DNA of 38,772 bases from Saprospiraceae bacterium. Lineage in GTDB: Bacteria > Bacteroidota > Bacteroidia > Chitinophagales > Saprospiraceae. Below, one piece after another: positions 28,200 to 37,967 of this stretch. The stretch is from positions 1-38,772 of the forward strand of contig JAIXOO010000299.1 in NCBI GenBank assembly GCA_027486765.1, in the 5' to 3' direction. Each line of letters starts with the position of its first letter. Within the stretch, counting starts at the first letter, position 1. A model generated the notes under the pieces. That model was not told the origin of the DNA. It was given only the letters and a program-made list of their open reading frames with translations, and made no database searches. The translations under genes and the position numbers were made by a program.

Positions 28200-28415
28200 G
28201 GGATAGAAAGTATAAGTTCAAAATACTTGGGGCAAGTTACGTATAAAAGTATCTTTTGTTGCAGGGGTTTATATGGTTTAAAAGTGATTTGTTTTTTAAA
28301 AAATTGATTGTTAGGTTTTTAGAAAATGACTAACTGAGGAGTTAATACTTTTTTGACACTTACAGTCATACTTTTTCAACCCATCTGTTGTGCATTATTT
28401 CCTTGGAGTAAGGTC

Positions 28416-28423
28416 TACTTTTG
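28416..28423 (+). promoter_or_regulatory. putative -7 promoter box of the giant surface-protein gene
   Basis: TACTTTTG matches the Bacteroidota -7 consensus TAnnTTTG exactly. The nearest TTG elements upstream (28388 and 28403) are not at the ideal -33 distance. The predicted start of transcription falls close to the palindrome at 28442-28456. Confidence 0.35.
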
Positions 28424-28441
28424 TTCCACCTATCTCGGTTT

Positions 28442-28456
28442 CTTTTGATTCAAAAG
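28442..28456. promoter_or_regulatory. 15-bp palindrome, possible operator
   Basis: CTTTTGATTCAAAAG has 7-bp arms around one central base. It sits about 20 bp after the TACTTTTG box, near the expected transcription start, where a bound regulator would block or time initiation. Confidence 0.35.
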
Positions 28457-28576
28457 GAGCTTCCAAAACTTTAATCTACTAATTACTTTGGGAAAGTTCA
28501 ATGGCAACACGGGGGCACTTGAACTAGGGGGTTCATTGACTTGATTTTTTTCGCTATATAACAAAATCGTTTTCTC

Positions 28577-31500
28577 ATGCTTGGTAAATCTTTCTTGCAG
28601 ATTACCCCCAGAAGGGGTACCTTGGTGAACAATTATGCTCGGTGGAGCTCGCCAAACCTAACAACTAGGTGTTCATTATTCTGGTTAATTTTCCAGTTGT
28701 TGTTTGTAGCAGGAATTGTGAATGGGCAATCTACCTGTGCGGAAAAACTTTATCTCAACGATGAACCCCCCAAAAATGCCATTCACAAGTTTCGCATTAA
28801 TGCAGGCACAGGTGCCGTAACAGAAATAGGTAGCCCGTGGTATCCATCTATAAATAACCCACATGGTTTGGCTGTTGATCTCAATGGAAACGTATATGTT
28901 GGGAGCCCTTCACTTGTATCCAACAACATTCAAGGAGATCTCTGGAAATTCAGGTCATATGGCGAGGATTTATCCCAAGATTACTTACTCCCACCTAATG
29001 ATAACCGCCTTGGTTTTAATTTTGGATCCCGTAATGGGATCATGTACATGCCAAATAATGCCAATGCGACAGTAGAGGCGTATGATTTGTGTGATGGCTC
29101 CCTAATTGGTAAAATGAATATACAAGCCGCGTATCCTAATCCGGCTGGAAATGGTCAAATGAGGGTATGGGGTTTTTATGTAGATGATCAATATTGGTAT
29201 GCTGCAGAGCGTTATACGGGGCATATTTATCGAGGTTCACTCGATAAGTCCTTGTATACTGATCCGGCAACTAATGCTGGTTCTCTATGGTTGGATACCG
29301 GACTACCAGCGCCTCCTTCCGGGCCTGTAGTTGATGACGCTCCGATGGGCCTCACTAGAGATGCAAATGGAAATACCTACATCGTATTTAATCGTGTGAC
29401 AGGAGCAGGTGTTGAAGTGAAAATTCGTAAATACGATCCAAATGGAGCGCTCTTACTCACTGTATCTGACAATGTAAACTCAGGAGCTAATGCAGGTAAT
29501 GGACAATCTGGTTTTTGGGGAGCACGTGCGATCGTTTTTAGCAAAACTGCTAACCTTTTGTATGTTGGGGCCTTTGAAAACTGCATTGCTGCTTTTAACA
29601 CCAATCTTGTTGAACAACCTAGCCTGAACATAGGGAATCCTACTAATGGAAAGCCTAAAGGCCTTAGCATTACTACTGAATGTTGCCCGGATAATGATAA
29701 TATGATTGTTAATAGAAATGTGTGCAATTTTACGCCAGGAGAAAAATACTATTTGCAAGATATTATGGGTTTTGAGGGCGCAATTTCGGAAGGCACCTGG
29801 ACCCAACTTGTTACCAATCCCAATATGGTCTTTAACCCTTGTGATAATTCACTCACTATTAATGGGGCCGGGTGTACACAATTCAAACTTTCGTCCGATG
29901 GCAGTTGGGAATATGGTGAGTGTGGTGCTTTTGAAATTACGCTAAATATTTCTGTTAATACTGTTTCAGCTCCAGTCATAGGGGGGAACGAAACCTTGTG
30001 TAGTGGGGCTGACCCCAGTCCAACGACTATCTCTACTGCTGCAAGTGTTGGAGCAGGGACTCTCACTTATCAATGGCAAAAAAGTACAATTGATTGTAAT
30101 ACAGGGTTCTCGGATATTCTTGGCGCAAATGGCGCTACCTATGACCCTGGCCCACTATCACAAACAACTCATTATCGAGTTGTTGTTACAGGAGCGACAA
30201 CCTGTACTCCGGCTGGAGAATGTAGGGATACTAGTAATTGTATTACGAAGAATGTGATTGATTTAATCATTTCTGGGGGTTCTTCCAGTATATTATGCCA
30301 TGGGGCAAGCACTGGTACAATTAGTGTTAATGTTTCGGGAGGGGCTGCTCCTTATTCCTATGACTGGGCTGATATTGCAGGAACCAATGACATAGAAGAC
30401 CGAAATGGACTCGCAGCAGGAACCTATTCCTTAACCGTAACTGATGCTAACAATTGTACTAAAGTTCGTACTTATACTATCACAGAACCAGATGAGATTG
30501 TTATTGGTTTTACGAAAAATGAAGCTACCTGTAGTAACAATGGCTCAATCGATTTGACAGTAACCGGTGGCGAGGGAGGATACACCTACAATTGGGCTGA
30601 TTTAGCAGGGAATAATGACCCGGCAGACCGCAGCAATCTTGGAATAGGTGCATACAGTGTTACTGTTACAGATGAAAATAATTGCAGTAAATCTGCAACT
30701 ATTACGATTGATTCACAAATGCAATCAGAGGCGGGCACAGGCAGTAACACCACAATCTGTCAAAGGTCTACTACAAGTATTGACTTATACGGTTTACTAA
30801 TAGGTGAGGACACTGGGGGTACTTGGAGTGCAGGTGGTTCGAACCCATCAGGGGGTACCTTCAACGCAATCATGGGCAGTTTTGACCCCACTGGTTCGAG
30901 TGTGGGTACCTATACTTTTACGTATAACTTTGCCGCATTTGGAGGTTGTGCTGCTGATCAGGCGATTGTTAACGTAATCATCTACCCAGAACCAGTAGTG
31001 ACGCTGAGTGACCCTGCGGATGTGTGCGTTGATGGCTCAGACATGAGCTTCACGGCCAGCCCAGTGGGAGGTGTGTTCACGACGAACGCACCAGCGGGCT
31101 TTACATCCAACGGAGCAGCGGGTACCGCAAGCCTGGATGTAAGTGCAGCGGGTGCAGGTACCTATACGGTGACTTATACCTATACTGATGCGAACGGTTG
31201 TGATGCTTCACAAACCGTATCGGTAACGATTTACCCAGAACCAGTAGTTACGCTGAACGACCCTGCGAATGTGTGCGTTGATGGAGCTGACATGAGCTTC
31301 ACAGCCAGCCCAATAGGTGGTGTGTTCACGACGAACGCTCCAGCAGGCTTTACCTCAAATGGCGCAGCGGGCACCGCAAGCCTGGATGTAAGTGCAGCGG
31401 GTGCAGGTACCTACACGGTGACTTACACTTATACTGATGCGAACGGTTGTGATGCTTCACAAACTGTATCGGTTACGATTTACCCAGAACCAGTAGTTAC

Positions 31501-34500
31501 GCTGAACGACCCTGCGAATGTGTGCGTTGATGGAGCCGATATGAGCTTCACAGCCACTCCAATAGATGGTGTGTTCACAACGACTGCTCCAGCAGGCTTT
31601 ACATCAAATGGCGCAGCGGGCACCGCAAGCCTGGATGTTAGCACAGCAGGTGCAGGTACCTACACGGTAACTTATACTTATACTGATGCGAACGGTTGTG
31701 ATGCTTCACAAACCGTATCGGTAACGATCTACCCAGAACCAGTAGTGACCTTGTCTGACCCTGCCAACGTGTGCGTTGACGGAGCCGACATGAGCTTCAC
31801 AGCCAGCCCAGTAGGCGGGGTATTCACCACGACTGCCCCAGCAGGCTTTACGTCCAATGGAGCAGCAGGCACCGCTAGCCTGGATGTTAGCACAGCAGGT
31901 GCAGGTACCTATACGGTGACTTATACTTATACTGATGCGAACGGTTGCGATGCCAGTGAGACGGTGAGTGTAACCATTTACCCAGAGCCAGTGGCAGCAA
32001 TCACTGCTACAGATGCATCTTGTACACCCAACGATATGATCATCCAGTCAGGTGGTTCAGCTACCCTGACTGCTAGTGGCGGTACTTCTTATCTATGGGA
32101 TGACAACAGTACCGACCCCGCTCGGATAGTTAGCCCTGTGGCTACCACGACTTATACAGTGGTTGTTACAGACGCTAATGGCTGTACTGATACAGAAAGG
32201 AAGGTGATTACCGTAGTTGATCCACTATCAATCGTCCTGAATGCACCTGTTACCAACCCAACGAGCTGTATTATCAATGATGGTGCAATAGACATTACTG
32301 TTTCTGGTGGTACAGCACCATACACTTATGATTGGGCTGACATTGCAGGTACGAACAACATTGAAGATAGAACAGGCTTAAACAGCGGTACCTATCGTGT
32401 AACAGTAACAGACGCCAATGGTTGCCAGGAAATATTCGAAACCACTCTACTTGGCGAATGTGTAGCAGTAGGCAACTATGTGTTCATGGACAACAACGAC
32501 AACGGCATCTTCAACAATGGCACGGATATGCCGCTGGCGAATGTTGCAGTGGTGTTGTACGCCTCTGGCGCAACGGTGGGTGTAACTGCCCCGGTTGCGA
32601 GCACGAGCACCAACGCTAATGGCTACTACTACTTCGATAACCTGACTACAGGTGACTACTTTGTGCATATTCCATCAAGTAACTTTGCTTCTGGTCAGCC
32701 TTTGTTCAACAAAGAGAGCTACCCAGGCGCAGACAATACGGACAATACCGACAACAACGACAATGGTGGCGACACCCCTGTCAATGGTGGTATCAGTTCG
32801 TACACCTTCACATTGACACCCAACGCCGAACCAACGGGTGAAACCCAAACGGACTACCCTGGCGCTTTGGACGACAACAACGTGAACGGAACGATCGACT
32901 TCACGTTCCGCACAGAGAAGGTAGCGGTAGGCAACTACGTGTTCATGGACAACAACGACAACGGCATTTTCAACACTGGCACGGACATGCCGCTGGCGAA
33001 TGTAGCAGTTGCGTTGTACGCCTCTGGCGCAACGGTGGGTGTAACTGCCCCAGTTGCGAGCACGAGCACAAATGCGAATGGTTACTACTACTTCGATCAG
33101 TTGACCGAGGGCGACTACTTTGTGCACATTCCCGCAAGCAACTTCGCTTTAGGCCAGCCTTTGCAAGACAAAGAGTCCTATCCTGGTGCCGATCGTGGTG
33201 ATGCTGTAGACAACAACGACAACGGTAGTGATACCCCCGTCGCTGGAGGTATCTCCTCGAACACCTTCACCTTGACGCCAAACAGTGAACCAACGGGTGA
33301 AACCCAAACGGATTACCCTGGGGCATTGGATGATAACAACGTGAATGGAACGATCGATTTTACCTTTGCCATTGCTTGTCGTCCTATTGCCTGTGTAGAG
33401 GTGAAGATAAAACTGGACAACAATTGCGAGCGGCTGATTACGCCAGAGATGGTACTTGCGGGCAGCAACCTCGTTACATCAAGTACTCATTACGAACTGC
33501 TGGTAGCCGACATCAATGGTCAACCCGTGCTCAACAACCTGGTGACGGGCAAATATGCAGGCCAGCGTTTGCGCTACCTGATCAAAGACAGACGTTGTCC
33601 AGACTTCTTCTGTTGGGGAGAAATCGTAGTAGAAGATGGCAGCCAGCCCAAGATTGTTCGAGCAGACTTCAGCAAAACGCCAATTTATTGCTTTGATACT
33701 GACTTTGTGTTGAACAATCCTAAAACGGTAGGTAACCTTGGGGTAAAACCATCACCACGCCAAAGCCCAGCCGGTACGATTGTAGCTGGAACTGTAGCGG
33801 ATGAGGTTTTTAACCTGGGTATTGCTGAATTTACGAGCTGTGATCCTACCTGCCGCTTGAGTGTGAAATGGAGCGATCGCCTAGTAACATATGGTTGTGA
33901 CTCACTGGCTAAAAATGGCTTGTGGGCCCGAATCTACCGGACCTGGGCGGCTACTTCGAGCTGTAACGGCATGAGCAAAGATACGGTTCAGGTAATTGAA
34001 CTGCGACGCCCTGCTCTGAATGAATTTGGCTTTGTAAATACCAACCGCAGCGGGGTGAAAACCCAAAGTGGAGTGGCAGCAGGAGCTACCAACTACAATT
34101 GGGTGGTGGAATACAACAATTGTAGTGCAGATAAGAACCTGATCCAAAAGGGAGACTGGATGCCGCGCATCAACAGTACTTTCCATATGTTACCTGACCT
34201 GAACCGTCAGTTCTATCTGGATCAGATAGAATGCAATTACTCCGTACAGATCAAGGATACCGAATTCCCGATCTGTGGTGGCAAAGGTCTGAAGATCGAC
34301 CGCGAGTTGTACATCTTTGATTGGTGTGCAGGTGGTATTGTAGATACCTTGCACATCCTGATCAAGATCGGCGACTTTGAGGCACCAAGCCTGGAATACG
34401 CGCACCACGCACCGAATGCTCTGTCTACCGGGCCGATGGACTGCACGGCAGCCTTCCCGATCAGTGCCGCAGGCATCAAATCGACCTTCGGGGTAGCCGT

Positions 34501-37500
34501 GACGGACAATTGTGGCGTAGCCAATGTATCGGTCAGCGTAAAAACCAAAGACCGCTACGTGAAAGGGATATTGGTGGCTACCAATACCTGGGAACAAGTG
34601 GAGTACGCAGTGATGAATGGGATGATGACCGGCTTACCAGTAGGTCGTCACCGTCTGATCATTGATGCTTACGATGGTTGTTACAATGCAGTACGTGACT
34701 CCTTCGAGTTTGAAGTGATTGACAAGATCGCTCCGGTGATGAAGTGTGACGATGACCTGCATGTTACCTTGAGCAATGCCAACGGCTACACCAATGGATA
34801 TGCGCAGGTGACTGCTGCCGACATTGACGAAGGCAGCTGGGACAACTGCAAACTGGCCTGGATTCGGGTACGCCGCAATGTACCAGAAAACTGTACTTCC
34901 AGCTTCATTGCCAAGGGCTACGACAGCAACGGCAACGGCAAACTGGACCCAATGCCCGCAGATGGTGACTGGACGAAGGCGGACGGTTTTGACATCAACG
35001 GTGATGGCGATCTGGCTGACTTTGGTGAGACCTTCATCTTGAAAGAGGGTAAATTGATGACGCCACTGCAAGACATTGTAGAGTTCTTCTGCTGTGACTT
35101 GACGGAACGGGTAACGATCGAACTGTGGGGTGAAGACGCCAGCGGCAATCGCAATTTCTGCTGGAATGACCTCCTGTTGGAAGACAAGGTAACGCCAACT
35201 TGTATCGCGCCTCGGGATGTGACCATCTATTGTGAAGACAAGAACCTGGCAACCATCGATGACCGCACGGCTTCCGCCGCCATCTGGGGAGATGTAACGG
35301 TGAGCAGTGGTGCCGATTGTGCTGCGCTGGACATCGTGTACAGCACTGTGAAGAAGCTGAAGTGTGGTGCAGGTTACATTGACCGGATTTGGACATTGAC
35401 CAAACAAACGGTGAAAGGGCCAATCACGATCACTTGTACCCAACGCATCACGATACTGCCAGTACGGGAATACGATATTTGTTTCCCCAAAGACGTATCC
35501 TCGGACTGCAAAACACCGATCATTGATACGGTGAAGACCCGGGAATTGGGTTGTGACATCCTGGCGGTGAATGTGACGGACAAGCGTTACGACGCTTCAG
35601 ACGACGAATGTTACAAGATTTTCCGTACGTATACAGTAATCAACTGGTGTGTGTACAACGATGTTTGTGGCGACCCTATGGCGGGCGGAAATGTATACGT
35701 GGTAGATCGTGCCAACTTCAACAACTACGGCAAGGCGGCGATCTATGTACTGGTTCGGGACGAAGACCGGGATGGGGACGAAGAATTCTACCTGTCTGAA
35801 AACACGACCATCAACGAAAGCAAAGACTTCCACTTTTTGGGGGATACTGCGCCTAAGAACGTGTACAAGTCGAGCTTGAAGTCCACGTTGACAAAGTGCT
35901 CGGATGAATACTACCACTCGTTCATGTACACCCAAATCATCAAGGTGTACGACGAAGAGCGTCCAATTGTAAGTGGCATCCGCGATACTTTCTGTACTGA
36001 TCCAGCCGCATGTTCAGCGAGCATCACGAAGGTGGTGACAATCAAGGACAACTGCACGAACAAAGTAGAGTTGGAACGCCAAATGCTGATGATTGCACCC
36101 TTCCAGACCCTGGATGCGGGCAAGATGATCATGTACGCTACGCCACGCTGGAGCACCAAGGACTTGGGCAACGGCAAGTTTGAAATCACCGTGAGCAATC
36201 TGCCTGAAGGCTTGCACGATCTGATTGTGGTAGGTCGCGATGAATGTGGCAACCTGAGTGTAGCGACCCGGATACCATTTGTGGTGAAAGACTGCAAGGC
36301 GCCTGCACCGATTTGTATCAATGGTTTGAGCACCGAACTGATGCCTGACGGAAACAATGGCGGTATGATGGCAGTATGGGCTTCCGACTTTGTGGCATCG
36401 AAGATTTACGACTGCAACGGTCAGGGTCCTGAAACCAAGGATGGCTTGAAACTGGTGACCAAGTACTCGATCAATCGGGTAGGGGAGAAGGCCGACCCAG
36501 CCAAAACTGGCTTGAATTTCAACTGTGTAGATGCAGGCAAGACCATCCTGGTTGAGCTGCACGCTTGGGATGAAGTAGGTAACCACGATTTCTGTGTGAC
36601 TTACGTTGAAGTACAAGACAACCGTAAGGTAAGTGCAGGCAGTGCCACTCTGGGTGAAATCAGTGGTTTGATCACAACCGATGACTTGAAACCTGTCCTT
36701 GGTGTAAATGTCGACCTGAGTGGTGGTGCACAAATGAACCAGAATACAGGCTCTAACGGCACTTACCAATTCTCGAACCTGGCCAAAGGCAGCGACTACA
36801 CGGTGAGCCCACAACTGGACAAAGACCACATCAACGGGGTATCTACCTTCGACCTGGTGCAAATTCAGAAACACATTCTGGGCATCAAAGCGCTGGATAA
36901 TCCATACAGAATGATTGCCGCTGACGTGAACAATTCCCGCTCGATCACTACTCTGGACATGATTCAGATTCGGAAGTTGATTCTGAACATCGATACGAAG
37001 TTCACGAGTGTACCAAGCTGGAAGTTTGTGGATGCGACTTACAAATTCCCTGATCCTAGCAACCCTTGGTCGGTTCCATTTCCTGAAGTGGCGAATGTGA
37101 ATGACCTGGAAGGCAAGGTGAAGGCCGACTTCATCGCCATCAAGATGGGGGATGTGAATGGCAATGCTAGCACGAGTGGTGCAGTAGCTGTAGAAACCCG
37201 CAGCGACAAAACCATGATCATCACAACGGATGAACAACAACTGCAAAAGGGAGAAAACTACTCTATCGTATTCAAAGCCAAAGACCTTGCCAAGATCCAG
37301 GGGTATCAGTTTACTCTGAATGTTGATCCAAATTTGGCGACCATCGAAGGCATTGATTACACAGGAGTCATGAAGGCTGAAAACTTTGGAATATTTACTA
37401 GAAACGGAATAATTACAACTTCCTTTGTACGGGCACCCCTCGCGGGTGCCTCCTCCCTCGCGGGTTCCTCCGCAGGGAATGCTGGAGGTGAAACGATCCT

Positions 37501-37912
37501 CTTTACCCTCAAACTGAAGGCCGAATCCAATACTGCCCTCAGTAGAGCACTGATGCTGAACAGCCGCCTGACCAACATGGAGGCTTACAACCAATCCGAC
37601 GAAGTAATGGGTGTCCAACTGACCTTTGGTGCAGGAGCAGTCGCTGATCGCGCTGCCCTGCGCCAGAACGCCCCCAACCCGTTCTCCGAGGAAACAATGG
37701 TAGGATTTTACTTGCCCAAGGCAACGAAGGCAGTACTGACCATCCGGGATTTGAAGGGAGCTTTGATCTATCGGGTAGAGGGTAATTATTCCCAAGGTAA
37801 CAACCAGGTAATCCTCAAGCAGGAGCAACTGCGGGCCAGCGGGGTGTTGTACTACAACTTGGAAACTGCCGAGTTCACCTACACCAAAAAAATGGTGGTG
37901 CTGCATCGCTAA
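28577..37912 (+). CDS. giant T9SS-secreted surface protein with SprB, SdrD-B, dockerin-like and cohesin-like domains
   Basis: The 3111-aa protein has a long N-terminal signal (hydrophobic WLIFQLLFVAGIVNGQ, about 36-51). Domains in order: a beta-propeller-like region 52-375; an Ig-like region to 560; two SprB repeats about 563-712 (VNVSGGAAPYSYDWADIAG, SLTVTDANNC); four near-identical 83-residue repeats 803-1134; a PKD-like unit and a third SprB repeat to about 1294. Then come two 153-residue SdrD-B-like repeats 1296-1601 (NYVFMDNNDNGIFN, NANGYYYFD) and a long Cys-rich HYR/Ig-like region to about 2690. The C-terminus holds a carboxypeptidase-regulatory-like domain 2693-2745, a dockerin-like pair 2748-2806 (DVNNSRSITTLDMIQIRKLI), a cohesin-like domain about 2872-3021, and a type A T9SS sorting domain about 3027-3111. 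Likely roles are adhesion, filament or sheath structure, or gliding. It is monocistronic with a strong terminator. Confidence 0.92.
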   Translation: MLGKSFLQITPRRGTLVNNYARWSSPNLTTRCSLFWLIFQLLFVAGIVNGQSTCAEKLYLNDEPPKNAIHKFRINAGTGAVTEIGSPWYPSINNPHGLAVDLNGNVYVGSPSLVSNNIQGDLWKFRSYGEDLSQDYLLPPNDNRLGFNFGSRNGIMYMPNNANATVEAYDLCDGSLIGKMNIQAAYPNPAGNGQMRVWGFYVDDQYWYAAERYTGHIYRGSLDKSLYTDPATNAGSLWLDTGLPAPPSGPVVDDAPMGLTRDANGNTYIVFNRVTGAGVEVKIRKYDPNGALLLTVSDNVNSGANAGNGQSGFWGARAIVFSKTANLLYVGAFENCIAAFNTNLVEQPSLNIGNPTNGKPKGLSITTECCPDNDNMIVNRNVCNFTPGEKYYLQDIMGFEGAISEGTWTQLVTNPNMVFNPCDNSLTINGAGCTQFKLSSDGSWEYGECGAFEITLNISVNTVSAPVIGGNETLCSGADPSPTTISTAASVGAGTLTYQWQKSTIDCNTGFSDILGANGATYDPGPLSQTTHYRVVVTGATTCTPAGECRDTSNCITKNVIDLIISGGSSSILCHGASTGTISVNVSGGAAPYSYDWADIAGTNDIEDRNGLAAGTYSLTVTDANNCTKVRTYTITEPDEIVIGFTKNEATCSNNGSIDLTVTGGEGGYTYNWADLAGNNDPADRSNLGIGAYSVTVTDENNCSKSATITIDSQMQSEAGTGSNTTICQRSTTSIDLYGLLIGEDTGGTWSAGGSNPSGGTFNAIMGSFDPTGSSVGTYTFTYNFAAFGGCAADQAIVNVIIYPEPVVTLSDPADVCVDGSDMSFTASPVGGVFTTNAPAGFTSNGAAGTASLDVSAAGAGTYTVTYTYTDANGCDASQTVSVTIYPEPVVTLNDPANVCVDGADMSFTASPIGGVFTTNAPAGFTSNGAAGTASLDVSAAGAGTYTVTYTYTDANGCDASQTVSVTIYPEPVVTLNDPANVCVDGADMSFTATPIDGVFTTTAPAGFTSNGAAGTASLDVSTAGAGTYTVTYTYTDANGCDASQTVSVTIYPEPVVTLSDPANVCVDGADMSFTASPVGGVFTTTAPAGFTSNGAAGTASLDVSTAGAGTYTVTYTYTDANGCDASETVSVTIYPEPVAAITATDASCTPNDMIIQSGGSATLTASGGTSYLWDDNSTDPARIVSPVATTTYTVVVTDANGCTDTERKVITVVDPLSIVLNAPVTNPTSCIINDGAIDITVSGGTAPYTYDWADIAGTNNIEDRTGLNSGTYRVTVTDANGCQEIFETTLLGECVAVGNYVFMDNNDNGIFNNGTDMPLANVAVVLYASGATVGVTAPVASTSTNANGYYYFDNLTTGDYFVHIPSSNFASGQPLFNKESYPGADNTDNTDNNDNGGDTPVNGGISSYTFTLTPNAEPTGETQTDYPGALDDNNVNGTIDFTFRTEKVAVGNYVFMDNNDNGIFNTGTDMPLANVAVALYASGATVGVTAPVASTSTNANGYYYFDQLTEGDYFVHIPASNFALGQPLQDKESYPGADRGDAVDNNDNGSDTPVAGGISSNTFTLTPNSEPTGETQTDYPGALDDNNVNGTIDFTFAIACRPIACVEVKIKLDNNCERLITPEMVLAGSNLVTSSTHYELLVADINGQPVLNNLVTGKYAGQRLRYLIKDRRCPDFFCWGEIVVEDGSQPKIVRADFSKTPIYCFDTDFVLNNPKTVGNLGVKPSPRQSPAGTIVAGTVADEVFNLGIAEFTSCDPTCRLSVKWSDRLVTYGCDSLAKNGLWARIYRTWAATSSCNGMSKDTVQVIELRRPALNEFGFVNTNRSGVKTQSGVAAGATNYNWVVEYNNCSADKNLIQKGDWMPRINSTFHMLPDLNRQFYLDQIECNYSVQIKDTEFPICGGKGLKIDRELYIFDWCAGGIVDTLHILIKIGDFEAPSLEYAHHAPNALSTGPMDCTAAFPISAAGIKSTFGVAVTDNCGVANVSVSVKTKDRYVKGILVATNTWEQVEYAVMNGMMTGLPVGRHRLIIDAYDGCYNAVRDSFEFEVIDKIAPVMKCDDDLHVTLSNANGYTNGYAQVTAADIDEGSWDNCKLAWIRVRRNVPENCTSSFIAKGYDSNGNGKLDPMPADGDWTKADGFDINGDGDLADFGETFILKEGKLMTPLQDIVEFFCCDLTERVTIELWGEDASGNRNFCWNDLLLEDKVTPTCIAPRDVTIYCEDKNLATIDDRTASAAIWGDVTVSSGADCAALDIVYSTVKKLKCGAGYIDRIWTLTKQTVKGPITITCTQRITILPVREYDICFPKDVSSDCKTPIIDTVKTRELGCDILAVNVTDKRYDASDDECYKIFRTYTVINWCVYNDVCGDPMAGGNVYVVDRANFNNYGKAAIYVLVRDEDRDGDEEFYLSENTTINESKDFHFLGDTAPKNVYKSSLKSTLTKCSDEYYHSFMYTQIIKVYDEERPIVSGIRDTFCTDPAACSASITKVVTIKDNCTNKVELERQMLMIAPFQTLDAGKMIMYATPRWSTKDLGNGKFEITVSNLPEGLHDLIVVGRDECGNLSVATRIPFVVKDCKAPAPICINGLSTELMPDGNNGGMMAVWASDFVASKIYDCNGQGPETKDGLKLVTKYSINRVGEKADPAKTGLNFNCVDAGKTILVELHAWDEVGNHDFCVTYVEVQDNRKVSAGSATLGEISGLITTDDLKPVLGVNVDLSGGAQMNQNTGSNGTYQFSNLAKGSDYTVSPQLDKDHINGVSTFDLVQIQKHILGIKALDNPYRMIAADVNNSRSITTLDMIQIRKLILNIDTKFTSVPSWKFVDATYKFPDPSNPWSVPFPEVANVNDLEGKVKADFIAIKMGDVNGNASTSGAVAVETRSDKTMIITTDEQQLQKGENYSIVFKAKDLAKIQGYQFTLNVDPNLATIEGIDYTGVMKAENFGIFTRNGIITTSFVRAPLAGASSLAGSSAGNAGGETILFTLKLKAESNTALSRALMLNSRLTNMEAYNQSDEVMGVQLTFGAGAVADRAALRQNAPNPFSEETMVGFYLPKATKAVLTIRDLKGALIYRVEGNYSQGNNQVILKQEQLRASGVLYYNLETAEFTYTKKMVVLHR
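30983..31978 (+). repeat. four tandem 249-bp coding repeats
   Basis: The unit begins at TACCCAGAACCAGTAGT, and copies start at 30983, 31232, 31481 and 31730, exactly 249 bp (83 codons) each; a fifth partial start is at 31979. The copies differ by scattered, mostly silent changes and a few substitutions (for example TASPVGG versus TATPIDG). The high similarity implies recent duplication or gene conversion within the giant surface-protein gene. Confidence 0.95.
32462..33379 (+). repeat. two tandem 459-bp SdrD-B-type coding repeats
   Basis: Copies start at 32462 and 32921 (GTAGC[A/G]GTAGGCAACTA) and encode 153 residues each, with conserved NYVFMDNNDNGIFN and TGETQTDYPGALDDNNVNG. The Asp/Asn-rich loops are of the Ca2+-binding kind seen in SdrD B-repeats. 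They divide the SprB/Ig-like part from the Cys-rich HYR-like part. Confidence 0.9.
37432..37472 (+). repeat. GC-rich 18-bp tandem repeat with hairpin inside the cohesin-like domain
   Basis: CCCTCGCGGGTGCCTCCT (37437-37454) is followed directly by CCCTCGCGGGTTCCTCCG (37455-37472), 16 of 18 identical. GGCACCC (37432-37438) and GGGTGCC (37444-37450) form a 7-bp stem. It is much richer in G+C than its surroundings and encodes the low-complexity stretch APLAGASSLAGSSAGNAGG. Confidence 0.7.
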
Positions 37913-37967
37913 TGCATTAACGCATAAGCTTGCCTATAAACAGTGGCTACCTGGATAAAAGCATATC

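Larger units (their letters stand above)
28200..28576. other. divergent regulatory region before the giant surface-protein gene (377 bp)
   Basis: This is an A+T-rich gap between the minus-strand LuxR gene and the plus-strand giant gene. It has a TACTTTTG box at 28416-28423, a 15-bp palindrome CTTTTGATTCAAAAG at 28442-28456, and a short inverted repeat TGAAC...GTTCA around 28530. No open frame of significance and no RNA gene is visible. A leader of roughly 150 nt is implied if the box is used. Confidence 0.5.

Noticed and set aside
30836-30850. GGTTCGAAC sequence resembling a tRNA T-arm
   Set aside because: It sits in the giant coding frame and no cloverleaf or acceptor stem can be formed around it.
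30983-31978. Regular repeats that might suggest a CRISPR array
   Set aside because: The period is 249 bp with no unique spacers, and the repeats encode protein in frame.
34634-35443. 269-codon open frame on the minus strand
   Set aside because: Antisense shadow of the HYR-like region of the giant protein; no family sequence.
36014-37906. 630-codon open frame on the minus strand
   Set aside because: It lies wholly antisense to the giant surface protein, has no recognisable domain and reflects the codon bias of the real gene.
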